A stretch of 64,000 bases of DNA from Seriola aureovittata (lineage: Eukaryota; Chordata; Actinopteri; Carangiformes; Carangidae). The notes under the pieces were generated by a model, which was not told the DNA's origin, searched no databases, and was given only the letters and a program-made list of their open reading frames with translations. The DNA lies in assembly GCF_021018895.1 (NCBI RefSeq), contig NC_079387.1, positions 6,606,083 to 6,670,082 of the forward strand. The letters are read 5' to 3'. This document shows positions 9,749 to 21,820 of the stretch, piece after piece (position 1 is the stretch's first letter; each line of letters begins with the position of its first letter). The position numbers were made by a program, and so were the translations under genes.

Positions 9749-12700
9749 GCAGAGGAAGATACAAAACATCTGTGCACGTATATGTACACTTCACTCTCTC
9801 CCCACATCACGTCCTTCAGTTCAGGGAGCTTATTATGCCGTGACACTGTAATGAAGTGAAAATGATTTCATTTGGGGGAAAAGTGCCAGAGCTTAGGAAC
9901 TCCAGCTTTCTACAGACACACACCATATGGCAACACGCCGGCTCAGATGAAAACATCTGGCGGCTTTCACGTGTTCACAGATGATTTGAATGCAGCTTCG
10001 TGTTGTAGCCATGACGGCAGGAAAACAAGATGGCTGGTTCAGTGCAGTCTGACTCTGATTTTCCTGATAGCGCCGCTTGAATCTGGACAGGTTCACCCGA
10101 CTGCTCTGTGGGGGGAAAAGATTCAATTCAAACATCGGCCCTCATGTTTCCCGCCAAAGTTATGAGTAGAGGCTCGTGGCCTATATGAGCCACGAGGCAG
10201 TAAGTTCATTAGTAACGTTATTGTCTTTGGCGTTAGAAACAAGATAATTAAGAACATAGCATCAACAACAGGACTTTGTGTGTTTCAGGGTAAAAGTCTG
10301 GATGGGGCTATTTAAGAGCTTTTTTCAAACCTTCAGAAATTGGAGTCTAGATCCCTCTGCGTGAAAAATGAACAAACTGCTTCTGCTAATGAAGATCGTC
10401 ACAAAAAAGCTTTTGTCTGTCATCGAGAAATCAGCTGGTTTCAGTCCTGTTTTGTTTGATGCTACGTTTCTTTGAAGGTTTTCCAGTTTGCAACCGCAGC
10501 AGAGCCGCAACTAAAGATTATTATGTAGAAGAGAAACATTGATAGAGAACAGTTGTGTAAAAAAAAAAAAAAAACCCTCTCATTTCCACATATTCCTCTA
10601 AAAAAATCTACATAAGACCTTGACTCTTGTAAACAGGATGAAGAGGGGACTTTTCAAATGATGCGCTCATACAAACTTTACTGACAATAGCTGTGCACGA
10701 GCTCAGCTACACGACACATCCCTGACATTTACAGGCTTTACTGACTGAATGGTGTGAAAAGTAAACACTCATTTCCATAGAGACGCTTTAAAGCACTTTC
10801 CTGCCTGTGTTAAGAGCCGCAATACTTCCGAGAACATATTGAGATATTTTAAACCAGAGACATATCAGCTACACTCACCTGCGATGTTGCTGTTTTCTAA
10901 TTTTGGCCTGTACCGGCAGTAAAATGTGACCAACTTCTCAATATTCAAGACGAGCATATTGAGGCTAATTACCGGTGTCTGGCAGCATTTCATGATTCCT
11001 CCCTTATGAACCTTTGGCTGTTCTTTTCTCTCAATTGCTGTTGCTTTGATCACAGCAAAATAAGTAAATGGCTACACTGTGGGCACAACGCTGCGAGGCA
11101 GAGGGGGAGGGAAAAAAGGAAAGCATTGTTTATCTGCCTGGAAGCACGCTGGAAGAAAAGGGATCCCGTTTTCTTCGTCATTAAATGTGACAGTTTTACT
11201 GAGCAAACCTGCCTGTGGTTTCCAGTGGACTAAAAAGGCCTTAATCGTGGAGCAGACACACGCATCTGAGTCAATGTTTTATTTTTCCAATTGTACTCCA
11301 GAAACAGCACGACAGTTTCAAATGTTCACACGGTTGCATATGTTAAGCGTGGTTCTCGGTAAAAAACCAATACTGTGAAAGTCTGAACTCCGGAGCTGCA
11401 TCCTGTGAACCGAATAACACATCTGTGCCAGCTGTTTGTGCGATTGCGGCCAACGGTGCACTGAGGTCAAACAACAATCGGGGCAAGGAGGTTTTTTAAA
11501 GTGTTTCTCAATGCTTCCCCTCCACTGATTTAGTCTTATTCTAAAATGAGGCCGAGTTGATTCGGTCTCCGAGTGGAATAAGGAAACGTATTGATTGTTG
11601 TTTCAAGGTTTTACGGGAGAGGGTAGAGTTATGGCGGATGGGGCTGTGTCGGCTTCCTGCCAGGAAACGGCATCCGGCGGGCGGCGTCAGCAATCTGTGA
11701 GACCGCTCCATAAACAAAGAGCCAGGTGGGATCTTCAGCAGACAAATACAAGCGTTCTCACACAGCACACACAGGACTGAGAGGTCACATTACCGTAAAT
11801 GTGGTTTTATTAATAATAACAGTATCTCTTTTAATGAACATTGCAGATACATATTAGAAAATAAATCAGAAACAGGAGAGACGTCGTCTCAAGAGTCGTG
11901 AAAGTGCCTGGAATAATTCTGTGCTATATATTGTCATTGTTATTCATCATCATCATCATCATCATCAACGTTATCATCATCAAAGCCACTTGCCAGAAAT
12001 GTTCACTTCATCATGAAACAAAAATGTGTATCGCCACACTTAGAAAACACAAACGTTTGTATTCACACAGCTTCTCGAAGCAAGAGCTCCTGGCGCTATA
12101 TCATCGATATTTCTACGCGTTAGTCTCCATTCGGGATTAGTACGTCTACTTTGAGAGGCCTTGTGAATAATGACCACTGGTTTCATGAATATGGCTCGAT
12201 TGTCTTCATCTTAATCACGTTATTGTCTCGATTATATTTACACAATGCCGTTTTGAAAGAGCGCAACTCGCTCCTCTGTTCACAAATGATGCTCCTGGAC
12301 GTTAATCCACATGGTACTTTTGGTAGCGGGGAGAGGTCTGATTGAGGTGGATAGAAACAGGCCTGGATATAATCTGTAGCTTGATTGAAAGATCTTGGAA
12401 CAAAGAGGAAGACCCAGGCCCGCTCTGAAATATTATGTAAAAGTAAAATCAAAGAGCAACAAGTGAATATTGAAAGAAGCTAAAGGGAAAAAAACAACAC
12501 AATTGTTCATTATTGTTTACGAGTTCATCCCTTTGCATATCTTATGGCACTGAATGAAACATCTACGTGATGAGATGCGTTAGGCATTTTAGTATGAGGT
12601 TAGTGATATGGCACAGCTGCAGGAGAAGTCTGAGTGCATTTATGAGAGTAGCTCTTGTTTGCTGTGATTGGATGAAATCGTACCGATCAGATGGAAGCTT

Positions 12701-13630
12701 CGCTCGGCGGGAAAAAAAAAGAAATGTTTTGTGAGTGAGAATGGTTCGCTGTAGCTTGCTTTGGTCTAACTCGCTTTAAGAAGCATTTCTATCGTATAGT
12801 TATGTAAACTCCAGGATTTAATTTGCGGTTTTTTAAATACATTGTTATCACCTTTAAGTATTAATGACAACTTATTTGGAAGGGCCTCATTCTAAAAGCC
12901 TATTGGCTCTTGAAGAGAATCCACCCCTTGATGATTATTGGTCAGTAGGTCAAAGACATAATTGGTTACATCGTTTTATAGTGATAATTAAACATTAATA
13001 ATATCAAGTCAGCAACTGTTGTTAGGTATTTCAGACTTATTTTGGAATGAAACTTCATCGTTATTGGTTTTTATATATTCCAACGTCCCGTCATCCACGG
13101 CGGTGCCGAGCAACCAGGGCCGACTCCAAAGTGTTGAGAAGCGAGACGTGAAGGCCCTATTTTATTTATCCGCGAGCGAACCTCAACAGATAAATCATTT
13201 CCATCGACAAAGAGGACGGCAAACAAATAACAGAGCTGTCATCGAAGGGGAAATGAATAACAGAGATAACAGTTCAGTCCCGGACAGCCTTGTTCGGTCC
13301 TACAGAGTAAACCAGGTGCAGTAAATGTTTCAGGTGATACTGGATGCCATGGCTTTCCTTCTCCTCCGTCTGTACTGACATCATCGATAGCGTAGCTCCA
13401 TCCTTGTTATATTAACTGTGAATCACTGCAATGACTGGAAAATCAATGGACATAAAAGGCCTGCTGAGCTGCCGTCCGTTGTGTGTCGGAAATGTCAAAA
13501 CTCCTCTTTTTAATGATGAAAACACAAACTAACTTTTTTTTTCTCTTGCAATATAAGGGTAAGACATTAAGTGAAGGACCTATCGATTTTAGTGAGATAT
13601 GCAATTCCATGTAACAAAACACTTCTTTTT
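9747..13630. other. Intergenic DNA downstream of il1rapl1
   Basis: No gene recognised. There is an A16 run near 10559-10574 and a CAT repeat at 11946-11968 (+ strand). The stretch about 11880-13330 is repeat-poor with many ATTA/TAAT and CCAAT/ATTGG motifs. It could contain regulatory sequence, but nothing here proves that. Open frames in this stretch are short and lack domain signals. Confidence 0.5.
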
Positions 13631-13636
13631 TTTATT
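13631..13636 (-). terminator. il1rapl1: Candidate polyadenylation signal for il1rapl1
   Basis: TTTATT on the + strand, that is AATAAA on the - strand. It is the first such hexamer downstream of the il1rapl1 stop and would give a 3' UTR of about 1.07 kb. Further AATAAA hexamers lie downstream (for example 13161-13166), so the true end is uncertain. Confidence 0.4.
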
Positions 13637-14701
13637 ATGTTTCCTCACTTCCTTCTATCTGAATCTTTATAGGTATAACTTCTCTAAGCAAATATCCCTC
13701 AGTTACAAAAATAGACTTTTCTTTTTTCATAAAATAATACACATAATTAACTTTCGGTGATATAATCATCTGTTAAGGTAAATAGCAAGGTTGTTTTTTT
13801 TGTTTGTTTTTTGTTTTAAAGTAAATGTTATCGTGAGAGAAACAGAGAGATGTGAAGCCTAGCACCATATTCTTCATATTCCCCTTCATAGATATGACTT
13901 CTCTCAAAATCATTCCGTTACAATCTTTTCCCGCTCCCTGCGCTCCAGGTTTTGCATATTCTGGTTGAGTCCAGATTCTCAACCCTTGCGGCAGCCAGTG
14001 GAACCGAAACTCCCAGAAATCCAAACCAGATCGCTGTCATCTCACGAAGGCTGCGACTTTTACCCCACCCCCCCAAAAAACCCCAAAAACCTAAAAGCTT
14101 TATAAACTACACCAGCCAACAAATTAAGATAAAGGTAACAACAGTTTAACCAGCACATCTCACAGGCCATTGCTTCACTTTTGTACAAACTGAAACAAAA
14201 GAAATAAAAAAAAGAAAAGAAAAAGAGTCCCAACTGATGATCAAACATAAAGAAGAAACAAGTCCCAAACACTGATGCTACAAAGAATTAGAAAAACGTA
14301 TGTACAGGACCCTGTATTCCTTGACTCTCTGGGTAAATGATCGTAGGTGTTGGCTTGTGTTACGTGAGTGTTTATACAGGCATACAAAAAAGTTGTCCTT
14401 GCTTCTTTTTTGTTGTTCAGTTTCAATAAAAGCTCTTATTAGACCAAAACAAACAGACAAAAAAAAAAAAATCTGCCACCACTTCCATCACCAATTTGTC
14501 CAGTGTGAGTGAAGCCCTCTCCTCCCTCCCTCCCTCCCTCCCCCTGTTGTTTCCTGGTGCAAATTCAACAGCAGCAAGTAGCTTAGTGCCATACAGGTTC
14601 ATCTGGCTCCGGTGCGTTCAGGGTCCGAGTGCCAGTGGTGAGTCCCTCTTGTGACGGACATCATATAGATCCACAGCCTACCCCGCCCGGCACCGTCTCT
14701 G
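13637..14701 (-). other. il1rapl1: Probable il1rapl1 3' UTR
   Basis: Follows the il1rapl1 stop codon without interruption. It carries a G-rich run at 14545-14517, a poly-U tract on the transcript (A run on + at 14460-14471) and mixed U-rich stretches around 13800. The extent is inferred only from the candidate AATAAA at 13631-13636. Confidence 0.5.
14517..14545 (-). repeat. il1rapl1: (GGGA)n run, G-quadruplex-forming motif in the il1rapl1 3' UTR
   Basis: On the transcribed strand the sequence is a G5 run followed by four GGGA-type repeats. That is more than four G3 tracts separated by single A bases, which satisfies the usual intramolecular G-quadruplex rule. It starts about 157 bases after the stop codon. 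Confidence 0.8.
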
Positions 14702-15429
14702 TCACCAGATCACGCTGGATATACTGGTCTCTCTGGGCAGCAGCGGCAGCATGGCGTTGTTGCCGTGGGCCTCCTCCAGACTCTGCTGGCGCGGGGACTT
14801 GGACTGCGGTCGCTGTCCGTTGATGAGTGTCATGGGGATGTTGCAGTAGGTGTGCTGGTTGCCTAGCGAGGAGAGCGGCGGGAGCGTGCCGCCGGGCGGC
14901 AGGTCGTAGTCGTAGCTACGGTAATAGTGTTTCTGCCTCATCTGAGTGTGGCAAGAGTTGTGGAAGGTCGAGCGCAAGTCCGGGTGCGCCGTCGCCATGG
15001 CGGTAGAGGTGGCCGCCGCCATGGAGATGGCCGAGACGGTCTGGAGCTCGCCGAAGGGGCCCTGCTCGCTGACATCCAGCACCTGCTCGTGGGAGATGCT
15101 CAGGGGCTCCATGCGCTTGAAGGGCATCTCGTAGAGCAGCTGCTTCCAGAACTTGGAGTTGAGCTTGTTGCTGGACGGGCCGCGCCACTTGATGACCGTC
15201 AGCATCTTGATGGTGTGTTTGAGGGCCTCCACTTCCTGGTAGTTCATGATGCCGCGCAGCTCGGCGCACTCGATCAGAATAACCTTGATCTCGCCGGTCA
15301 CCAACATGTTGCGCAGCCGCGTCTCCAGTTCAAAAATGCTCCAACCCCTCCGCACGACATAGCTGGGCGTCATGACAATGATGAGCCGCTTGCTCTGGTC
15401 CACACAGCGCGCAACGTCCTCGATGTAGG
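14702..15429 (-). CDS. il1rapl1: il1rapl1 last coding exon: rest of the TIR domain and cytoplasmic tail
   Basis: The exon opens after acceptor GTGTGTGCCCAG (AG 15431-15430) with two bases completing a Thr codon, then [20 protein letters not shown]. It continues through the TIR core ([32 protein letters not shown]), the box-3 motif [13 protein letters not shown] and a tail of about 130 residues. Tail landmarks are [56 protein letters not shown] and the terminus [11 protein letters not shown], with TGA at 14704-14702. In this family the tail binds neuronal calcium sensor 1 and synaptic scaffold partners. The exon adds 241 whole codons after the split Thr. Exonic GC is high compared with the introns. 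A frame on the opposite strand (14927-15541) is a shadow of this coding sequence. Confidence 0.97.
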
Positions 15430-17814
15430 CTGGGCACACACACAGAGACACACACATAGATCACTTTGTATAAACGTCAACACAAAAGAAAAGCAGATGT
15501 TCTCTTTGTGTGACTTAGTTCTACTCGCTTGTATACTGTAATTAATGAATTACATTAATTTATTAATTTACAACACTCTAATTGTACACGAGACTACACA
15601 GAGCTAATGGGTGATGAAAATATGATGAAACATATCACACAGGCAATTTGAAGAACTCTCTTGGCCTCATAGCGACTGCTTACCAATCTACTCCCTTTCA
15701 TCAAACCTTCAAACAACCAAATCCAAATCTACAAAATGACTAAAGCTGTTTAAATTGAACATCTGACGAATCTTAATATCTACAGTATCCGTAATCCACC
15801 CAGAGATACGGCGTGAGGAAACTGGTTTGTAAAACGAAAATAAAATGTAGATAAAATGGGATGTGGTTATGTATTCTAACTTAACATCTACAGCCTCTGC
15901 AGCATCGGATAATAAGATGTACTTATAGACAAACACAAAGGGTTTTACTACAAGATGACAGTAAACATAAAACACTCAAAGCTGAGGAGGAAACCTGTCA
16001 GCTTAAATTTGCATCTGTCACCTGAAGGTAAAACAAATGTGAGTTTACACTTAATACAGTATTGTGTCCCTAATGAGTAGCCCAGCTGCTTGGGTAATAA
16101 TGAATGTGATTAAGTCTTTCCCCGGGCCTGTCCTGGGTGTCAGGAGGAGGAGGGAAGTGTGTGTACATAAGTGTGTGTGTGTGTGTGTGTGTCTGCAGCT
16201 AATGCCTGGTTTAGCTTTTCTTGGCGGAGACAGAGACAGAGTGGCTCCTCGACAGCAGGTAGACAGGATTAACTGGACTTCACTTCCCAATCAAAGCTTA
16301 CGACCCTCTTGTGTTTGTGTGTGAGGAGAAGTGTGTGTGTCTTTGCGCGCGTGCGCTTGTGTGAGTGACTGAATAATATCTGTGTGTTTCTGCTGTTCTT
16401 TAAGCAAACACATGTCACATCTCCTTCCGTCCTCCTCTCTACATCTCAGGGAATGAACTCCTCCTTTCACGTCACGCTCAGCCCGAGGCTTCACGATGAG
16501 AGACCTGATTAGAGTGAACTTGAATTTGAAGCCGCCCTTTACTTCAACATGACAAGTCAATCTCTTTGCCGTTTGGTAATTGGTCCTCATGCGGTAATTC
16601 ACCGTAATGCGTCCCTGGAGCTAAAACTCCTCAGTCGGGTTTCAGCCTGTTCAGTTTACGTTAAACCAATCGGGCAAAAACAAGTTTTTCTTTTATCTTA
16701 TCATGAATAAAACTAATGAAAATGGATAAATGGATACTATATAATTAGCTAATGAGTCGTCGTTTCATTTTATGTTTTGAATTGATTACGCTGAAGCTAA
16801 ATCTGCCCTCTCGGGGGGCTGTCTGGTAACACTTTATAGCTTTATAGATTAAATTCCTCCTTTCAGAGACCTCACGAGCTTTACAATCAAAGCCTTGCAA
16901 GTGTAATAATTGATTCTCGTCTACATAAAAAGAAAATCGATGCTAAATTACATGGGGCAGAAAATCACTGTTGCCCTGCTCCCTACAGTTTTTTCTCAAA
17001 TTTTTTACATTGAAAACCCATTAAGACGCATTGAACCGTGAACAAATTTCAACGTCTTGCGAGAGCAAATGGAATAAATAATGGAAGCTTTATTCTGACG
17101 AGGAAGTACGTGAAGGTTTCGTTAGCAGATCTTTAATCTAACAAGATACTTGAAGTGTAAATACAAAAAACATTTGAAATGATCCCTATGCTAAGCAGCT
17201 AGAATGACATTTTATGTCGGTCGATGAAAAGTCTTGTGGCCAGCTTTGCTTCATATTTTATCTCTGGCTTGACGAGTTTAACCGCCGAGTTCCAACTTCC
17301 ATGCAACAGAAATCTGATCAAATTTAGTCGCTGGCGGCGTCAGTGACCACAGATTGTTCCAATAAAGCAACAGCTACACCTCAGGGCAGATTAGAGGCTG
17401 TGACATTTCAGTTACAACTCTATTGGGTCACGATATCACAGACTGAAAGATCACCACCCCCCCCCCCCACACACACACACACCCTTCACCCCCCACCCCT
17501 CTCTCCAGCTCTCCCCTTAAATCACAGCACAAGCCTCTCTTGTTCTGATTACGCCTTGATATGATTTTGATGGATTGTGTTTATATGTGATATATCCCTT
17601 GCTACAAACAATAAGACAGAATTTCTGTTTCATTTCACTTGTGTTCACTGTAACTGAATACACACGAGGGTGTCAAGGTCATCTTGATACGTGATGCCTG
17701 TTCGGTGGGACCGAGACACAACACATTCTGTACTGTTTTATATCTGTTTGAATTATTTGAATGCAGTTAACCCCGCTCATCTGATTTCCTGAGAACAATA
17801 CAAAACTGTTTAAT

Positions 17815-18050
17815 AAGTCATGTTTTATAAAAACTGTAAAAGTTGCAGCTAATGGCTTTATTAATGGTTAATAAATAATATATTAATGCATCATGGATCA
17901 GTAAATACCGCTTGGTAAGAAAACACAAATACCAATTATTAATGGCTCATTTCTGATCCATGAAACGTAAATGAAGAAGTTATTAACTACTAATAATACC
18001 ATTAGTACCAACCTATAAACCCTTACGACTTATTATAAAGTGTTTCCAAA
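17815..18050. repeat. Old interspersed repeat ending TATAAAGTGTTTCC
   Basis: Contains GGTTAATAAATAATATATTA, TTATTAATGGCTCATTTCTG and ends CTTATTATAAAGTGTTTCC. This is the end of a common fish dispersed repeat whose consensus terminates in a TATAAAGTGTTACC-type sequence. An inverted partner GGTAACACTTTATA sits at about 16826, but the DNA between is not clearly one element. Confidence 0.45.
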
Positions 18051-19429
18051 ATCACTTTCTATGTTCTTGACTTGTTCAAAAAGTCTGTGTCAGTGTGTGG
18101 TGACACGAGCGTTAAAAATCTGGGGAAAAAAAGTACCTCTAAGTAGTCTTGTGTCATCCTGGAAATGATCATTGGTGAAACCTAAACATAGATATTTACA
18201 TTCAAAGTGTGATCAAAAGATTTGCAGAGAAGCATTTAAAAAACACAGTTCTGTCAATGTGGGGACATGGCTCTGGCATAAACTGTGTTTCTTCACTGGT
18301 GATCCACTGGCGATTGTAAAACGGTAATCGCGCTGACCAGTTTATTCCAGTTTAATATGGGACATGTAGCATAAAAAAGACAAGGAAAAGGCTTTTATTT
18401 TGGTGGAAGGAGTTCAGCCAAGTTGTACTGTTGCTGTTAAAAAAATGCTGGTGTGCATTGAAGAAATCTATCGCTGTGGTGAGAAAGTTAACGTGTGTAA
18501 AATAATCCAGCATGTTGCGGAATAACACGTCACTTATCAGCAGCTCAGGAGAAGGATTGTCGACACGTGCTGAAACCCCAAATGCTCAAACTGTGTTTAT
18601 CTATGGCTGTGGATTATACTTTATTATATATCGACTGTTGAGATGCTAATGCGTTCCCAATGGGAACTAATGTTTATACATAGACACAATAAGCCAGTGA
18701 GCTGTGTCACCGGGCTGGAATAGTGGCAGACACTCTTTAGATTCTTCTCAATCCTTGCATTTTTATGCCATTTTTCCCATATTACATCAGTCCCCCCGCA
18801 TCGAGCACATAATCACAGCAAGGGATTCGGTTTATAACCTTGGCACAATGCCACTGAAGAGGAACATAATTAGTAATGGCGGTATGTGCGGGAAGACAGG
18901 CAGATGCAAGTATTCAAATGGAGGCTAATAACATAATGATATTATCAAACTCATCTGTGTGATGAGTTAATCAAAGATAAGCACGGGGCATGATGAGAGG
19001 CTCCATTAGAAATATACTGTAGCAAAACATGCATTAATATCCATGCATAAAGAGCTTTTTGATTGTACATCACACAGCAGCATGCAGAGGTACAGTTTGT
19101 ATGGAGCTGGATCAGGAACACGGACTGTAATAATAGGGTTGGTTCCTTCCGCTAATTATGCTGCATATGTATTATGGGCTGTTATTCCTCCCACAGGTTT
19201 TACATAGTGTAGATGATGCCCTTCGAATACTAGAGCACATACAGACTCAACTGGTACGTCCAGACCTCTTTCCAGACCTCTGGTGGGTATTTTTTTTTAA
19301 GGCACAATGTTCTGGTTTTTTATAACTCACTTTCACAAAGAACAGGTCAGATTGCAGGAAAGACTGCGGGGATTCGTTTGTGAACATTGTGTAAATCTGC
19401 GAGCAAGTTAAACTGAGTTGAGTAAGTCC

Positions 19430-19845
19430 TGTGGAGGGAGAAGTATTCAGAAAGTCCTTCATTAAAAACTTCTCTTCAGTGGGTAAACTTTTATCTGCAT
19501 AATTTACTGAAACGACAAAAGTGAAACCACTCATCCAAGAGTTATGTTAGAGCTATATTATTTTACTGCTGATGTTTTAAGTGCAGGCAGAATTTTAATG
19601 TTTCATCTTGTGGAGGTGGAGCACATTTCGCTGTCTTTATTTGGGCAGCAGAATCCACAACAATGTGCCATATTTATAAGAGGATAAAATGTTTTGAATG
19701 ACAAATATTAACCTGCAAGGTAAGTTCTAGTAGAATATCCCCACTAAATGTGAAGTAGAAGCATAAAGTAGCATAAAATGGAAATGAAGGTACGTAGTAC
19801 TGTAAAGTACTTAGTTACTTTCCGCCACTGGTAAATTCATAAGCA
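19430..19845. repeat. Percomorph dispersed repeat (AGTAGAAG...CATAAAATGGAAAT type)
   Basis: The recognisable blocks are GGAGAAGTATTCAGAAAGTC, TTTTACTGCTGATGTTTTAA, GGTGGAGC, then GAAGTAGAAGCATAAAGTAG, CATAAAATGGAAATGAAG, and finally TACTTAGTTACTTTCCGCCA at the end. I recall this order from a very common non-coding repeat in perch-like fishes. The assignment rests on memory of that family, not on a search. Confidence 0.6.
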
Positions 19846-20672
19846 ATGACCTAACACTTCCTTGAACAGATGGTAGGTCAAATGGTAATTTCATTTTATT
19901 TATTAGTTAAGCCGCTTCACAGTCTTTCCACGTAGTCCCTGGAAAATGCAGGAAAGTGGCACTGAAGTAAAAAAGTATCCACACACTGCCATGTTGTTCC
20001 TTGGCTTCATCTGAGGAAGGCCTTCGCGCTGTCGAGTCCATGCAGCATTAAAGATCACCTAGGAACAAGACAGCAGTGTGCAGCTGCTGTTTCTTTGCTT
20101 TGTTTGTGCAGCTTATTGTTCCCCAGCGCCTATGAAAAATGTACGGATGTGTGCGTGGCTCCTAACGGTGGAAGGACTCCCCTGGCATACAGGTAGCCCT
20201 GGCTGGGAATCACCAACTTTAAAGAGGTTCGTTCAGAACAGTTGATATGTCTGTATCAGCACTAAGTTCATATCTTATTTCCAACAAGCAGGGAAAGATG
20301 AGCGGGGGCTGTTGTCAGCAGTCGTATTCAAACTAACTCCTGAAATTAAAGTAATAATGCAAAATGCTCCCATTCCCGTTTTAGATTTTCCTATTCTTTT
20401 CCTGTTTTCTCCTCAAATCTAAACCGAAAAACACCTCAATGTCTGCTTTTAGCTTACTGATCCACTTCAGCTCAGCCGGTGGTTAGAAAAAGCTCATTTC
20501 TTAATGATCGAATTGAAACAATAATGGTCTTACAGGTCGAGTTACGCCACAACACAAATGCATAACAGAAAACAACAAACAAGGCATATCACCACTGCAC
20601 TGACAACACGAGCAACACCAAGTGACAAAACATTCGACACAACTTGACATCGCCGTGAGAGAGAGAGCTTAC

Positions 20673-20843
20673 TTCCTGTGGGGATCAAGTCCCTGTCTGG
20701 AATGAAGAGTTTATACCCATAATGCTTCTCCAGCACGTCGGGGAGGATCTCCAGGGCAAATCGCTCCTCCTCTCGGGTCTCCTGGCTCCACTGGTCCGGG
20801 TCCACTTTGGTGTAGGACAGGTAAGCATCGTAGTCTTTGTTAT
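20673..20843 (-). CDS. il1rapl1: il1rapl1 exon: first half of the TIR domain
   Basis: The exon is 171 nt, phase 1 at both ends, with acceptor CTGCCTGCAG (AG 20845-20844) and donor GGAA/GTAAGC (GT 20672-20671). It encodes the start of the TIR domain. Box 1 is [15 protein letters not shown], followed by [20 protein letters not shown], and box 2 with the BB-loop is [11 protein letters not shown], completed by the Thr split with the next exon. TIR domains mediate homotypic signalling contacts; in IL1RAPL proteins this domain supports JNK and synaptic signalling rather than classical NF-kB activation. Neighbour phases match on both sides. Confidence 0.97.
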
Positions 20844-21589
20844 CTGCAGGCAGAGGAGAAACGTCACAGCTCCCGTTACCCACCAGACAATTCAGCCGAG
20901 TTTGTTAGCAGAGTTTTATTGCCCTCCGACCCCTCAAACAGACCTTTTTCGTTTAGTTTTATAATCCCTCCTATCAAGCAGGTGTGTGGAGAGACAATAA
21001 AGTCTGTTCCCTTGAATACTAACATCACTTCATGTATGGACATTGAAAAGCTCCCAAAACCACTTTGCTTCAATTAAATGCATGTATGTTTTATAATGTT
21101 TCCTGCTTCGGTCAGCAAAGTTATTCACTGCTATACTCCAGATGCTCACAATCCATTTTCATACTGGTGCACAGAGAGCTATTCATTCAGTGGGAGACTT
21201 CATTGAGGCAGGACGCCTCCATTACACTGACCTCTTGGCACCTCTGCCCATCTGAGTGCTTTTCATTACTGCTCCGTCCCCACTGATGAATAATGTTACA
21301 TCAATAGCTGCTTTGCCCAATGTGGGTAAAACATATTAGACTCCAGCCTGAGCTAAATGCCCGACGCTGCCTGCTAGGCCGGTGCATGGGGGTGGCTCCA
21401 TCACTCTCACAGAAGCTCTGACTGATGACAGATTTGAAAGGACTGAGTGGAGAGACTGAAAGTGAGAAGTGAGAGAAGACGAATGTTTCTCTCAGGCTGG
21501 AGCACCTCAGCACAGTGAGGAAGAAGGGTGGGAATAGAAGACAGGGAAGTGAGATATCCCAGAGCCTCTAACAGCGTCTGGCTCCTACA

Positions 21590-21820
21590 ATAACAACTTT
21601 GTGGTAGTAACATCGAGGGTCCTTCTACGTGACGGTGCCCCTGTGCACGCGGCTTCAAGGCTTTGGCTCGTCTGCAGAGAGCCCTGACCTTAACTCAGTT
21701 CCAGCACCTCTGAAATGAAGTGGAACACCAGCTGTGAGCCAAGTCTTATCGCCCAACATCAGGCCCTGACCTCGCTAATGCTTGTGACTAAACGGTAGCA
21801 AAACCCTGCAGTCAGGTACC
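21590..21820 (+). mobile_element. Tc1/mariner transposon relic, copy A
   Basis: Degraded transposase 3' region. Blocks are ACAACTTTGTGGTAG, GACGGTGCCCCTGTGCACGC, GCCCTGACCTTAACTC, then GAGCCAAGTCTTATCGCCCA followed by ACATCAGGCCCTGACCTC and GCTAATGCTTGTG. The same blocks occur in reverse complement at 47560-47860, so the two are copies of one family. The order fits a fish Tc1-like element around the C-terminal catalytic region. The frame is broken and both ends are missing; it is inactive. Confidence 0.65.

Larger units (their letters stand above)
15430..20672 (-). other. il1rapl1: il1rapl1 intron between the two TIR exons
   Basis: About 5.2 kb. It contains a GT microsatellite (16171-16192), a poly-C/CA tract (about 17457-17482), an interspersed repeat ending TATAAAGTGTTTCC (about 17815-18050), a stretch that looks like a conserved element (about 18690-19090) and a percomorph dispersed repeat (about 19430-19845). 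No additional exon was found. Confidence 0.8.

Noticed and set aside
9375..9846. Thr-His and Cys-Val repeat open frames
   Set aside because: They are translations of CA/GT microsatellites.
14927..15541. Long + strand open frame opposite the last il1rapl1 exon
   Set aside because: It is a shadow of GC-rich coding sequence. The - strand frame encodes a known TIR and tail with correct splice sites.
16823..18050. One 1.2-kb transposon bounded by GGTAACACTTTATA and TATAAAGTGTTTCC
   Set aside because: The ends match at 13 of 14 bases, but there is no target duplication and the interior looks mixed. The short motifs are common in fish DNA, so only the right-hand repeat is annotated.
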